Shown: positions 1 through 11,530, numbered from the stretch's first letter. The stretch is 64,000 bases of DNA from Sipunculus nudus (GCA_026874595.1 CM049314.1:29651729-29715728), one strand, 5' to 3'. Notes: generated by a model from the letters alone, not told the origin. Numbers and translations: made by a program.

Positions 1-254
1 AGGTCATTGTGAAATGTGAGTACTCTGTGTGACACAGACAGATAACTGAAATATACTGTGAGGAAGGAGTATAACTGGAATATTAGTGTGTTTGGCACAG
101 CTGGATTACTTAACTTATATCGAAATGGAAATGTGGAGTATATGGTTGCAAAAAGCTATGTTTTCAACTGATGGATCATAGGGTTATATTTGGTACGTAA
201 AAAAGAAACTGGACCATCCACTGTGCAATAGCAGTCCTTTGATGTGCGACCGTA
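1..254. other. Sequence upstream of the GPCR
   Basis: This AT-rich stretch has no supported gene. It would hold the 5' UTR and promoter of the GPCR if that transcript has no upstream exon. A TGA at 240-242 is in frame with the GPCR and closes its reading frame upstream. I recognise no TATA box or initiator with confidence. Confidence 0.4.
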
Positions 255-294
255 GATGATGATGATGATGATGATGATGATGACGATGATGATG
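255..294 (+). repeat. (GAT)n microsatellite just before the GPCR start
   Basis: Near-perfect GAT trinucleotide run with a single GAC interruption at 282-284. In the GPCR frame it would read poly-Asp with no ATG. One base over (from 256) the same run reads ATG repeatedly and forms a small upstream ORF, listed separately. Confidence 0.95.
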
Positions 295-300
295 TTGTGA
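256..300 (+). promoter_or_regulatory. Poly-ATG upstream ORF ending on the GPCR start codon
   Basis: Seen in sequence: reading from 256 there are nine ATG codons, one ACG, three more ATG codons, TTG, then TGA at 298-300. The last base of that TGA is the first base of the GPCR ATG (300-302), giving TGATG. Known: uORFs ending at or just before a main start can reduce translation or feed it by reinitiation. Inference: if this run is in the mature 5' UTR, scanning ribosomes meet twelve start codons before the receptor start. A UTR intron or a transcription start inside the repeat would remove the effect. Confidence 0.5.
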
Positions 301-1268
301 TGATGAGTATTAATGTGACAGAGTTGATAGAAGCCCACACGAACAAGACGCCGCCATCGGGTCTGCAGGCGGTAGAAATTGCTATTATTACTATAAATGC
401 TGTGCTTTGCCCAGTCACTGCTCTGGCTAATCTACTGGTCTTGGTTGTGCTTCAGCGGTACCGGGAATTATGGACGTTACCGAACCTGACAGTGGCCAAC
501 CTTGCGTTTGCTGATCTGTTATCAGCTATTTTTGGGCTTCCTTTTTATACTGCTATGCAGTTTAGTCCTTTACATCTATACCGCAGTAAATACATATGCA
601 TGGCTGGAATGTCTTTCATAATCTTCTTTATTTTCATCACCATAGCAAGTATTAACGTCATTGCACTGGAGCGCTACCTGGCGGTGGTTTACCCGTTCTT
701 TTACAAGACGCCACGAGCCGGACACGTGATAGTTGGCACAATTATTGGGACTTGGTTGTTAGGGATCATGATAATGGTAGTTGCCCCTATGGCTGGTTGG
801 AACAAATGGAAGCCAAACAAACTTTGCTCATTACAATATACTCATTCACGGGATTTCGCGATAATTATGGCAATTTTTCTTATATTACTGCTAGGATCGG
901 CTACTGTCCAATATGTCCGTATAGCTCTAGTTGTTAAGAAACATCGGAACGCGATCAGAAAACAGCGACAAATAGTCCGCCAGACATCGGAGGGAAAACA
1001 ATCCAAACGGCTCAACCGGATGTTGCTCATTCTGCTTGGACTTTACTACGCATGCGTGGCGCCATATTTGATCGTCAGTGTCACCAAGCTGTTTCACGGT
1101 GAAGTTGAGCCTTTGTGGTTGACTGTTGTCACAAGATGTATGGTATCGTTTTCTCTTGTTAATTCTTTAATCAATCCCATTGTTTATTGCTCTCATAACA
1201 AAGCATTCCGCTTAGGTTTTAAGAAAATGATTTTTCGCACAAACACTTTGAACCCGGTAGATGTGTAA
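300..1268 (+). CDS. Class A (rhodopsin-like) G protein-coupled receptor, orphan, adenosine/MECA-like
   Basis: Encodes 322 aa in one exon. It is a plasma-membrane receptor expected to signal through heterotrimeric G proteins; the ligand is unknown. The N-terminus has two N-glycosylation sequons (NVT, NKT). Seven hydrophobic segments lie at about 25-50, 61-88, 98-122, 140-165, 185-211, 240-263 and 274-298. Landmarks are N44 (TM1), LAFAD with D72 (TM2), C100 at the top of TM3 with a partner C176 in loop 2, ERY 124-126, W152 (TM4), P255 (TM6) and NPIVY 292-296, followed by a basic helix 8. Oddities: TM5 has no proline, TM6 reads CVAP rather than CWxP (toggle Trp replaced by Val), and the C-tail is short with no palmitoylation Cys. 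The GWNKW after TM4 and the overall shape recall adenosine receptors and the MECA group, but subfamily is uncertain. Start: 297-299 is GTG, so the first usable ATG is 300, with 303 an alternative; an in-frame TGA at 240 bounds it. The intronless form is common for expanded invertebrate GPCR families. Confidence 0.88.
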   Translation: MMSINVTELIEAHTNKTPPSGLQAVEIAIITINAVLCPVTALANLLVLVVLQRYRELWTLPNLTVANLAFADLLSAIFGLPFYTAMQFSPLHLYRSKYICMAGMSFIIFFIFITIASINVIALERYLAVVYPFFYKTPRAGHVIVGTIIGTWLLGIMIMVVAPMAGWNKWKPNKLCSLQYTHSRDFAIIMAIFLILLLGSATVQYVRIALVVKKHRNAIRKQRQIVRQTSEGKQSKRLNRMLLILLGLYYACVAPYLIVSVTKLFHGEVEPLWLTVVTRCMVSFSLVNSLINPIVYCSHNKAFRLGFKKMIFRTNTLNPVDV

Positions 1269-1919
1269 TGGCGTATGTATTGTACACAGACCGTGAATCC
1301 CTATATTTATAAATTGGCTCAAACAAATTTCAGTCAACTTTATTTCCCTATCCTATAGCATATCCTTTATCAGTAAATATTGCCTGCCAGAGCATTAATA
1401 GTTTCTCAAGACCGGAATCCTAGCTTGCAATTTTTTAACTGCCCTATAGACCAGCGGAAAATGTTTGGTGTTCTTATGATTTGTCTTTTTCAGTCAATCG
1501 ACACCATGCGACACACAGATTCCCTCAATATATACTGCACAGATTAATATGGAAAGATTGATAAAATTAACTTAACGTGTTTAGCCAATACTATACTTAA
1601 AGGGATTCAACCATTTGTGTATTTTGTGAAGCACAAGTGTGAGAAGAGAATATTGCGATACTGTGATAATGATAATAACGGCTAATTATATATTCTAAGG
1701 AACAGGAGCAGCTCATTAACTTATTTGAAGACATTTATCATACCCACGTATGTGAGCATACTGGACATTGAGGATGTGTCCATTACGAAGATTTGTCACA
1801 ACCGAAATAGGAAAACCGCATGTTCATTTTAATCATGTGAAACACGTATAGTTAACTGAACGATATACAATAAATATTACAGAGAAATATGTTTCTTAAT
1901 TGTAACAACCACAAATAAA
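1269..1919 (+). promoter_or_regulatory. Probable GPCR 3' UTR with polyadenylation signals
   Basis: No coding potential is seen after the TAA at 1266-1268. The first AATAAA downstream is at 1869-1874 and a second is at 1914-1919, so a 3' UTR of about 600-670 nt is plausible. The hexamers are seen; their use is inferred. Confidence 0.4.
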
Positions 1920-2280
1920 ATATACCCATACCAACTTGTTGATATGCCAGCTGTTAGCCAGAGCGGATTTAGTGGGCACGATCCCCTTTTTTATCAGCCT
2001 AAAACTGATAAAAGTCCAAACGCAGCATTTTGCAGGATAATAATACTAAACCCCACATTGAACAGTATAGCTTAACATTTTAAATATTTTATAAATCTTG
2101 ACAGGGGGATACCTACTTCCTATAGTCTCCCCTCCCCCTCCGTTCGAAGCTTTGCGGTCCCTGTAGACAGGTTTGCAAAATAGGTAAGTGTATGCAACGG
2201 TTAAACAAATTTATGCAGTTGCTGAAGTGATATGTGCTTTATTAGCTAAATGTTCGAGTAAAAAAAGTAAAAATTCAACT
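1920..2280. other. Non-coding, no clear feature
   Basis: AT-rich sequence without recognisable genes. The word GCGGATTTAGTGGGCACGATC near 1964 resembles the CGGATCCAGG ends of small elements elsewhere in the window (37.68 and 47.85 kb) and may be a decayed copy. Confidence 0.3.
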
Positions 2281-2530
2281 TTAGGCCAAAAAAAAAGGTC
2301 GGATTCTTTTTTTGTATGTTTCGATAATAATGTCATATGATTACGGGAAAGCATGATAATAATAGAATTGTTTAGCTAAACAGGTAAAAGCACTACATAA
2401 AAAAAGGAAATCTTATCAAAATTGCATTATCTTATCTTCTTGAAAGAAATGTCCGAGCGACTGGGGCTCAAAATTGGTAAATTTCTATTGAAAATCAAAA
2501 TAATTTTTTTATTCGGGGGGTTAAAATTGA
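2281..2530 (-). repeat. Dispersed repeat R1, minus-strand copy
   Basis: Reverse-complement match to segments at about 6690-6960 and 35815-36090. Shared landmarks include CATATGAT, GGGAAAGCATGATAAT, TAGCTAAACAGGTAAAAG, GGAAATCTTATCAAAATTG and TTATCTTCTTGAAAG. No coding capacity is seen. This is a non-autonomous interspersed repeat of unknown class. Confidence 0.8.
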
Positions 2531-2555
2531 CGCACGGGGTGCATGCTACGGTGGC

Positions 2556-2705
2556 TGATTTAGTACACAGAAAAAAATATTTATCTCGAGATGTTAAGAC
2601 GAGATCTGGAGATGCTAATTGGAGATCTCGAAATAAAATTTCACAGTTGTACGAACCATTCGATGCTGAATTGACATAAAGCAAAGCAACGTTAAAGGGA
2701 CAGTA
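2556..2705 (-). repeat. Palindrome-rich repeat R2, inverted partner of 3835-4045
   Basis: On the minus strand it reads through GCATCGAATGGTTCGTACAA, then AAATTTTATTTCGAGATCTC, with degraded CTCGAGATCTCG motifs. The same order occurs on the plus strand at 3835-4045. The two copies face each other about 1.1 kb apart. Confidence 0.8.
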
Positions 2706-3834
2706 TACGTTAAAAGTGCTTAATTACTATTGCAATTATAAAAACAATGACCATGTATACTGTGTTTCACTGAACGGTAAGACAATATAATTTATATAAC
2801 ATCAAACAAGTTTGTATTTCCCCATAGATAAGGCAAGGTGAAGAAAAGTTCAATATAAATTCAATATTTAATTATTCATATCCGTAAGGAAGATGTCAAA
2901 GCCTAAAAAACCTGAAACATTCTACCTGAACGGCGGATTCGAAGCCATGGCTGAGAAATCACTCAAATAGAAATGTCTAGTTTTGCATGCATGCATTGTG
3001 GGTGCCTTATTATTTTCAAAATTACAAACAAATATGAACTTGGTATAGAAACACGCTTTTTGTACTATTGTTTTAGCTTTCGTTTTAATTGAAATGATGG
3101 TTTGTTTTATGACATATGTATTTGACCATCATAAATATAAATGTGCTAAAATTGATTACTGTGTTTTCGGGTAAGTACGCTGGGGGGGGGGGGGTTGCTT
3201 CAGCCCTTAAAGTCCCGGTCTTGATCCACTTTAGCTTTAACTATAGCCTAGATTACCTTTAGTCAACCTATCTTCAAAAATGATTTATATTCATAAATAA
3301 ACGATTTACATATTTCGATCATCTCTCATCATGATTTTCCTTTAGCAAAATGCTCTGCTTTGGTCTTCAAGTCACTATTCACCTGCCTTGTTTATAGAAT
3401 ATTTGTGATACCGACTAACTCTGCATATACATATTAAAGAAGTGAAGGTAATCCTTGCTGGGAAAGGTTCTTATAACGCCACTTTGACGTATAAACATTT
3501 TATCTACTCGCTACTTGTACACAAGGTTCTTGAGCAGTGTTAACATACAGATAATGTAACCTAGATATTGAAAGATCCCTAGTTGATGTTCGTTAGAGCA
3601 TGTGAAGCAATGCAATATTTGTCATTTACAGAACTCCGTTAATATCTGAATTGAAGCAAGATGTTTCTGCCGGAAGTCTTCCTACTACGATCGGTGCCCC
3701 CCCCCCCACCCCGAACTATGTTATAAACACGTGGATATAAACAAAATGCACCGCCTTTACCCCGTGGGATTGGTTCATTTTTATGGAAGGTTCAATAGAT
3801 TAGGTTTATTTGACAGATGTCAGATATAAAAGTC
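2706..3834. other. Non-coding spacer between inverted R2 copies
   Basis: AT-rich spacer. It holds a G tract at about 3181-3194 and a C tract near 3700-3708; no gene or other element is recognised. Confidence 0.4.
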
Positions 3835-4045
3835 GGTCCCTTTAACTTTATTTTGCTTGCCGTCGATTAAGCATCGAATGGTTCGTACAACGCCTACGTG
3901 GACTTATTTATTCTTTTTATTTTTTCATTGAAATTTTATTTCGAGATCTCGAGATAATATCTCGAGATCTCGACTTAACATCTCGAGATCTCGACCTAAC
4001 ATATCGAGATCTCGAGATAAATATTTTTATTTTTCTGCAGCAAAA
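3835..4045 (+). repeat. Palindrome-rich repeat R2 with CTCGAGATCTCG array
   Basis: The left part (3835-3940) matches the reverse complement of 2640-2705. At 3941-4019 lies an array of about four units of the type ATCTCGAGATCTCGACYTAAC. Each unit contains the self-complementary cores GAGATCTC and CTCGAG, so the block can fold into hairpins. The copy at 2.6 kb has the same motifs in decayed form. Confidence 0.8.
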
Positions 4046-4080
4046 CCTTTTAGTGAAATTTTATATTTAAAAGGCCGCAT

Positions 4081-4325
4081 AAAATTTAAGAAATAAGGGT
4101 TCTAGCTAGAACCAAAAAGGGTTCTTGGCAATTGATTGAGTGGGGAACCTTTTGTGTAGGGTTCTTTTTGGATCCTCCAGAGGGTTTTTCCTGGAACCTG
4201 TATCTCTTCAGAGGTTTTTAAAGAAACCCTTCAAGACTCTGCACGGTGGACTGAGTGTAAAACTTTAAAAGGTTCTTGGTGGAACCCCTGGTGAAGGGTT
4301 CTATGTAGAATCTTCAGTATTATAT
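4081..4325. repeat. MITE-like repeat rich in GGTTCT/AGAACC inverted words
   Basis: Multiple direct and inverted copies of GGTTCTT and GGAACC occur within 240 bp. They include a perfect 16-bp palindrome GGTTCTAGCTAGAACC at 4098-4113. Likely a foldback-type non-autonomous element. Exact ends and target duplication were not resolved. Confidence 0.55.
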
Positions 4326-6113
4326 CGGTTATTGTCATTAGACACTTTGACACTTTAGACTGTGTATGTCAGACTGTGTGATAGTATTTACAGTAGTAAA
4401 AAAAGGTCGGTCAAATGTCTACAAATTTAACAGGTATATATTCAAAAAAGTTTTCAAATCAACTTTCATCTAAACGTTCATTCACAAAAATTAAATGTTA
4501 ACAAGTCAGTTTGTTTGTACATGTGTCGAGGCAGAAATTACAAGGCGATTAAACTGAATCCAGCCATGGAATCAAGCAATCTATATAATGATAATGTCTT
4601 CGTGATTTATTCTAATAATAAAACGCTTTTCTTTCGGCTTCCATGTAACAACTCAAATAACCTCAAATAAAGTGTTTTTAGTTTGCTCCTGGCTTGGGAA
4701 GGTAAATCATTACCGGTTTTTAGATTCATTGTGTAAACGATGACGATTTACTTTGTAAATATGATATTATTATTCTTGTCGGTACAAGTTATTTTGGGAT
4801 TGTTATTCTGTTAACTTCTGCGAAACGTGTATTATGTAAAACTCGGGTTCATTTGATATACTCGGACAAACTTCCCTCTTTCTGACCGAAAATATCCGGC
4901 ACTTACAAGTTATGACCTGTACGTTTTTCCATTATTATAAATATGTTAGGTAAATACAGACAGACTTGGGCCTTGCTCGCTGTAACTCAAACATAACCAC
5001 AGCCACTATCCCACTGATAACATATATAATGTCTTGTGTATTTTTAGAATCAATATCTTGATATCCAGTTAACCCTCATTTACTCGATTACCACGCTTTT
5101 GTGGAAGTTTCATGCTCGAAGTAGGAAGTTAAGTTATTCATTAAGTTATAAGCAAATTAAAAAAATATCATTCATGAATTATAATTTATTATTATTTAAA
5201 ATTAAAACTCTTATGAGAAACCTAGGATAAGTCGAAGCTTCAGTATAAATTCCTTCGACTTCGACACAACGAGTTTTTCTTCTGTAATTTGGATACCAGC
5301 TTAAACATATCACAAAGTTTTGGAAATAAAACTGACAATTCGATCCTATTTGATAACAGCCGATCTAACGTACAGCTTCGAAAATCAACTGAAATAATAA
5401 GATGAATGTAAATCGGATTGTAAAGAGAAAGATCAAAATTGAGGTTTCCATGCACCGTGTTTGATCATTCAGAGATTTATCCACGAGATATATACAAGCG
5501 TGAATTAAGGGTAAACAAACAAGGTTATCATGGTTAAATAACATACCATGGTATTAAATAATGCTTTAAATTATTAATAAACAGGTAGAATTATCAGCTG
5601 TTGTGTTTCTAGGGAATCATGCAGGGCACGAGCATTAAAGTTTAATAGCAGGAAAGAACACCATTGAGCATCAATAAAAATCAGTCCAGTGCAGTGTGTA
5701 GATTCACAAAGGTGCAAATCCTCTCACACAGTCCTATTTATGCACTGTGGTATGACGTGGCATGATGCTCTACACAGTTGTGTGTGGTGACGCAGCTGGC
5801 TGTCACGTGCCTCTGAAAGTGTCCATACATGGGACCCCTCCATCAGCTCATCGCCTATGTATCGCTAATCGATTCGGTGATCTTCGCATCAGTTTGGGCT
5901 GCCTCTCAATTTTGCTGACGGACCTGTAAGACCTTGTATATGAAAAAGTATCTCCATACAGCAGTGGAGGTCGAGAGATCAGATACCATAGGTATATGTT
6001 TCCGATATATTTTAAGCTACTAAATGTACAGTTCATCTAGGGAATCATATTTGTTCTTGAACAAGCCCCGGTAGATTTAATTTTAAGAGAAAACAAATTT
6101 CAAGAGAATAAAC

Positions 6114-6116
<3 letters not shown>
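4326..6116. other. Non-coding, no feature recognised
   Basis: AT-rich sequence. Short reading frames here have no domain-like composition. No tRNA, repeat copy or splice-bounded exon could be supported. Confidence 0.4.

Positions 6117-6170
<54 letters not shown>
6117..6170. repeat. (TA)n microsatellite
   Basis: Uninterrupted TA dinucleotide run of about 27 units. Confidence 0.97.
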
Positions 6171-6174
<4 letters not shown>

Positions 6175-6629
6175 CACTGTAATGATCACATATCATTAAG
6201 AGTAAAAAGATAATTTGATGATGCCTTGATACCTATATAATGCTAAAAGTATTCTCCTTCTATCGGAAACTACTGGGGTTGCCTTCATTCTGTGCGAGGC
6301 TAAAATACGATTTTCTCATTTTCTTTGTTTTGCGAGGCTTCCATTTTCCATGCATTACCATGCATTTACATACATATAGTATATTAATTATCACATATTC
6401 CATATTTAATGTGAGCTCAGTCTTAAAATTTGACGAGGAGACATGATAAATACCAGAAACACCTGTTAAGCATGTAATATAAAAGATCTGACATTATCTG
6501 TGTTGTCTACCATTAATTTACTGGTAGCATCGTGGTCGCGTGGAAAATGATTATACCTATACTTATATTTACATATAAAATGTTGATGAGTCTATATTAT
6601 GAATGACCATTCACCTATGTAGATGAGGC

Positions 6630-7010
6630 GTTTTATTCACGAAGGTTTAATTTTCGCGATTATTTCCCCTTTAGCGATTAGGCCTTAAAAAAGGTATCCT
6701 TCTCAGGAATCGCCCGCCTCAGTTTTTTATTTTGACTTTCATCTTTCAAGAAGATAAAATAATACAATTCTGATCAGATTTCCTTTGTTATGTAGTGCTT
6801 TTTACCTGTTTAGCAAAAAAAAATTATGTTATTATCATGCTTTTCCCTGATCATATGTCATTTACATCGAAACTTATAAAAAAAGGTAAAAACAAATCGC
6901 CCGCACGCACTGATTTCTGGAAAAAGGGCCTGGGAACCAAACCTTTTTCTTTGGCCTTCTCGCTAATTTGTAACCCTCGGGAACAAAAAGCCAACACCAA
7001 TCTGCCACAC
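6630..7010 (+). repeat. Dispersed repeat R1 with CGCGAAAAT-type arms
   Basis: A left arm near 6640-6680 reads GAAGGTTTAATTTTCGCGAT. The R1 body follows at about 6690-6960 and matches 2281-2530 (inverted) and 35815-36090 (direct). A decayed right arm reads AACCCTCGGGAACAAAAAG at about 6973. The arm and body order resembles the 35.0-36.2 kb copy, so this looks like one non-autonomous element with palindromic ends. Confidence 0.65.
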
Positions 7011-8187
7011 TGTATTCAGCGGTTGAATGTGCGGCGCCATCTGTCGCCTTTGACATGAACCTAAACTGGTCTTCACGTCAGAAGAAATGAATGGTTAATA
7101 CTGTGGTGCAAAAAAAAAAAATACCTGGAAGTGTCTAATAGGCAGCTAACAAAACAAAAAACACCAAGAAACCAGCTCCGTGTGAATAGAAGTGTTTAAA
7201 TAATTTTAAAATGTGATTATTATAGGCTTATAATGAGTTTGTATAAGAGTATAAGCCAAATTATACTCCTTCATTTGTATAGACTATATATGACGTAACA
7301 CTTGCATTATGTTACTGTCTCCTCATCCATACCAGTGCACAAGACACTGATATATACTGACATATACGCTTCATGTACGTTTGTTCGATTGCGGCTTTTA
7401 TCCCAGAGAAATATTATATGTTTTCAAGACAAAATATTATCACGTGGTTAACTACGATGACATGTGGCAAAGGGCAGCGATACCATATTTCCCTAGGGGC
7501 CAATGTCTCGTGAGACGTAGGATAACAAACAAGCATTTTGTTTGAGGTGTTTACACTATATACACACAAGGTGGTCGTCCATGACGATAACGTTATATAC
7601 CAGACTCGAGTATCTTTGAAACCATTTTTACAAGTAACTTATCAATGTATGATGATCCGACAAAAATATGTAAGGTTTTATTAGATAAAATGGTCTTTAA
7701 TTTAAAGGTCAGACCATAACGGACTTTATTGTTCTATGTAGACTTTGCGTAAAATATAAAATAATAGGTCAGTGCAGGGAGATGTTTGTCCAAATTGTCC
7801 AGCATCAAACTTCGAACAAAAAAAAAGACCCAAATGGTGCGTCATCATACCATAAACTCTGTGGCTACACTTTCACAAACCTTCATTCAGCAAACTGAGT
7901 TGGCGACTATTTCATGAGTTAATTATGAGCAAGGCAATCGAGTTAACCCAGTGCGATGTTTCGGTCAAACGTTTAGGACTGAAAAAAAGGCATCGAGAAT
8001 TTAACCAATCGAAGTATTCATGAAATAGACGCCCCGACGACTCGCTGAATCTATGTCGATGAAAGACATGTACATTTTGATAAAATATTTGTGGAGGGTT
8101 AAGTAGAAACAGTGAATACGTGAATTGGGCAGAGTTCACATGAAAGAAACTTTTTGGTGTGAAAAGTTATCCATAAATGTATGTAAG

Positions 8188-8192
<5 letters not shown>
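7011..8192. other. Non-coding, no feature recognised
   Basis: No exon-like or RNA gene signal was found. A CTCF-like word (reverse complement of GGCGCCATCTGTCGCC, 7031-7046) is noted in the findings. Confidence 0.35.

Positions 8193-8240
<48 letters not shown>
8193..8240. repeat. (TA)n microsatellite
   Basis: Uninterrupted TA run of about 24 units. Confidence 0.97.
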
Positions 8241-8243
<3 letters not shown>

Positions 8244-8510
8244 AATGCTTCTTCATGATATATTTTAATTCAGTGGATTCGTATTATTGACTTGTGAGCC
8301 TGTGAACCGGGTAGGTGCGCCGTGACACTGGTAAATGTACACGAGGAAAGTTCAGAACCACAGGATATTTGGATCATGACGTGGATACTTCATTCATTTA
8401 GTTGTAAATTTAAGCAGTTTCGCACTAATTTAGTTTCTATCGATTTTGGAATTATCAGAATAACTCCTGTCACTCTTAGGTTCCCCTAGCCTGGGTGCAA
8501 CACACGCAAA

Positions 8511-8571
8511 CGCTGTCATACACACACCTACACACATCCATACACTTACACACCTACACACGCACACAATC

Positions 8572-8614
<43 letters not shown>

Positions 8615-8815
8615 CTATGTGTAATTGTTTATCTGCATGTATTGTCAATGGTTTTCGGGTGTGTGCATGTGTTTACGGGTTTGTATTCTACCTGGGAGTA
8701 TGTATGTATGTACGTGTTATCGTGTTTGTATTGTGCATGGTTAGCAGTGTGTTCGTATTTACCGGTTTGTATTGTACCTAAGTGAGTAGTTGTGTTTGTG
8801 TGTGTAGATTTTCTG
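8511..8815. repeat. Simple-sequence block: (CA)-rich, (TA)n, (GT)-rich
   Basis: An ACACAC/CACACCTA-rich stretch (8511-8570) is followed by an AT run (8575-8612). A GT-rich tract with recurring GTATGT, GTGTTT and GGTTTGTATT words continues to about 8815. This is low-complexity DNA, and reading frames across it are artefacts. Confidence 0.85.
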
Positions 8816-11184
8816 ACAACCTTTCTTCATTTTAAAGTAAATAATAACATTTAAAAAAGACCAATTTGATAGATACGATTTATTGACATGGTACAAAGTC
8901 TGAGTTTTCAGGGATACTTTGTCTCATCAGTCTTATTTTGCTTTGTAACACGAACAGGCAAAAAGGGTCCAAATTGTCATCAATTGCCATTTATTTTTCG
9001 ACTCCATAAACAAGCATCGACATGCAGCTTTGTAAATCTATGAGAAAGAATTAAATAACAAAACTCAACAAACCATCTCCTTCACACCAGCGACATCTAT
9101 TGGAAACAACGGATATTAATTAAGTCTTCTTATTGTGCTATATTTTGACAAAGAGATACAGTATTTGTTTAACTTTAAATTGCAGATGTGTAAATCAGTC
9201 TTGTCATAAAGGCAAGTTACCTATCGGATTCTGTGGTATGTATTTTGTCTTTTTTTTTAATAAAACACACAGTGCTGGTTTACTGGATCAGACCACAGCA
9301 GACGACACTTACCCACAGTGCGCATGCTCGTGGTAAAGGTGAATCATTTGGTGTAGTCCCTTAAAATAATCTGTTTTTCGTCTCCTAAGCTTCAACAGCG
9401 AAGGTACTTATATTAGTTCATACATTTATCAACAGATGTCCCTGCGCTGCGACCTCAAACCAATTTCAGATTAAGCAATGGTATTCCAATATTATAGAGC
9501 ACACGTGCCTATGAAAAAAAGTATTAATTTAGATTTACAAAAACTGAACCAAGTTCCTACAGGATAAACATGTTTTCTATTTATTTTTCCACAAAAAGAA
9601 TATGAAGTTGTGTAATTTGTTTTAAAAACCTTTGGCACACCTATGACCACTGTAAACCCGGCAGTGCCGTCACCATCAGGTAAAACCCCTGTGACTGAAA
9701 ATTATACATCTCATCAAAAGCTTTGTATTTTTGACACTTTCAGCTCCAAATCTTCAGGGAAGAATAAAAACAACGTACATTGCTAGGTTTAAGTCTTTTC
9801 TAGAATTTCGCCTGTGACGTCACACTTTGCACCACCCAATCACATATGTGCCCAGTCTCTGTTCTGGACGGAATGTACATAACACCATCACGCGCTTCAA
9901 GGTTTACCAAACGTACAGTTATAGAATATATGGTAACCTACTACTCCCCTCTGGCGGCGGAAAGGTAAACCTACCGGCGTGTGCATGTTTTTTATCAGAA
10001 AAATAAAAACCATACACATGGTCGATAGAACTGTACTAAATAAGCATTTAAGAGAAACAATTGAGTTATGGAAGCAACTGCGGTGTAAGATTGTTTGTTG
10101 AACATAAAAGAGCGTTGTTAAATGTGTTTATAAACCATTATTGTGATGAACCAATATTTTCCATATCTATGTATGAATAGCACATCAATACCCAATGTAT
10201 CTCGTATGAAGAATGCTTCTTTTAATGTTAATGAAATAGCTGATCGTTCCTAAAATATTTGAATCCGCATCTTGCATAATTCCAGGTCCAATCACTTGTA
10301 TATAATGTACATTTTTACGTACAAATCCTATTATCTCGAGAGCACTGGTTTGTTTATTTCGACAGCTTTATTGAATAACTTAAATATAATCTGTAGGTGA
10401 GTCGACTTAATACTTTGCAGATATTTCACGGTATCAGTTGATGGTGCAAAAAAATTGTGATCTCACTTTTGGTATTCTACTGATCAATGGGCTGTAAGTG
10501 TAAAAGTACCAGGCAGTGCACCTGACACACTGTCCCCTTCACGGCCACAGCTTTCGTTTCATGTGTGCACACCAGGGGGCGCAGGTTACTAGTTACCGTA
10601 TGCTTTACTCTAAGAAAGTAATGGATTAATAGTAAATCACTTTTGATGATAATATGTTTCATCACAGAAACTGAAAGCGTTATGTCTATGTCAATTCTAA
10701 TTGAATTAGGTGGAAGGATAACCATACGTCATGGAATATTTCATGAATTTTGTATGGATCAGTAACATGTAAATACTAGAACGGGATCATGGCCCTTGTC
10801 CCCGTATCTGCGGTTCTGTTTGTTTATCTAATACAAGCTATACAGCATCTCCAAAAATTATCGATCATTAAAATTTAATAACTGCTTCCATTGGCCTATT
10901 GCTGCAGCAATATTCATTCACGAGTAGTATCACCTTGATGACATCATAATCATTTGAGATTAGAGAACTACCCTCACTAAATGGGTTTACCTTTTTATAT
11001 CTAAACGAAGCAGGCCATCTAGAACTGAGTTATAGAAACAAGTAGATATATTTTAGACAATATAGGCTGTCTGAAATCGGTATAGGATCTGTTAATATCT
11101 CCAAACGTTTTCAGCGAATTTCAATGGATTTCAGTATGAGGGCTACGGATTAAAGAATGTTAACAAAACTAGCCATCTACTTTC
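8816..11184. other. Non-coding, mostly featureless
   Basis: No gene or repeat copy was recognised. One strong CTCF-consensus-like word lies at about 10571-10584 and is listed separately. Confidence 0.35.
10569..10585 (+). promoter_or_regulatory. CTCF-consensus-like site
   Basis: ACACCAGGGGGCGCAGG matches the bilaterian CTCF core (CCASYAGRKGGCRS) at nearly every position. Match by eye; occupancy is unknown. Confidence 0.4.
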
Positions 11185-11530
11185 TAGGGAATGCATGCCT
11201 CCGCCATTATGGCGTTACTGTTATGGGATGCTCCAAATCATGTGTTTTCATTCACTTATTCGGCCACGACTCATTCGTGTAAAAGTGACTGTGTATTTGT
11301 GAATATACCAAGTTGAAACCCAAAATCTTGATCATGTGCCGAATCCACACTAAAATCTAACGGTTTTCACTTGTCTATTCCCTAAAAGCCCTGGAATTTT
11401 CATTGGATTCCTTTTATGATTGCGTGAGGTTTGTTGTTAAGAAACACCCAAACACACACACGAAACTCGCACAGAGGAGAAGGGGGGAGGGGATGAACGC
11501 GTACCGTCCTGGCGGAGGCATTAACTTCTT
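11185..11530. repeat. Non-autonomous element with GCCTCCGCC/GGCGGAGGC ends
   Basis: Begins GAATGCATGCCTCCGCCA and ends TGGCGGAGGCATTAAC, an inverted pair. A second copy at 33512-33815 shares the ends and the interior landmarks (ATGATTGCG, an ACACACAC stretch, then GATGAACGC, TACC, GGAGGCATT). Confidence 0.65.

Noticed and set aside
297-299. GTG at 297 as the GPCR start
   Set aside because: Non-ATG initiation is not needed; ATG codons follow directly at 300 and 303.
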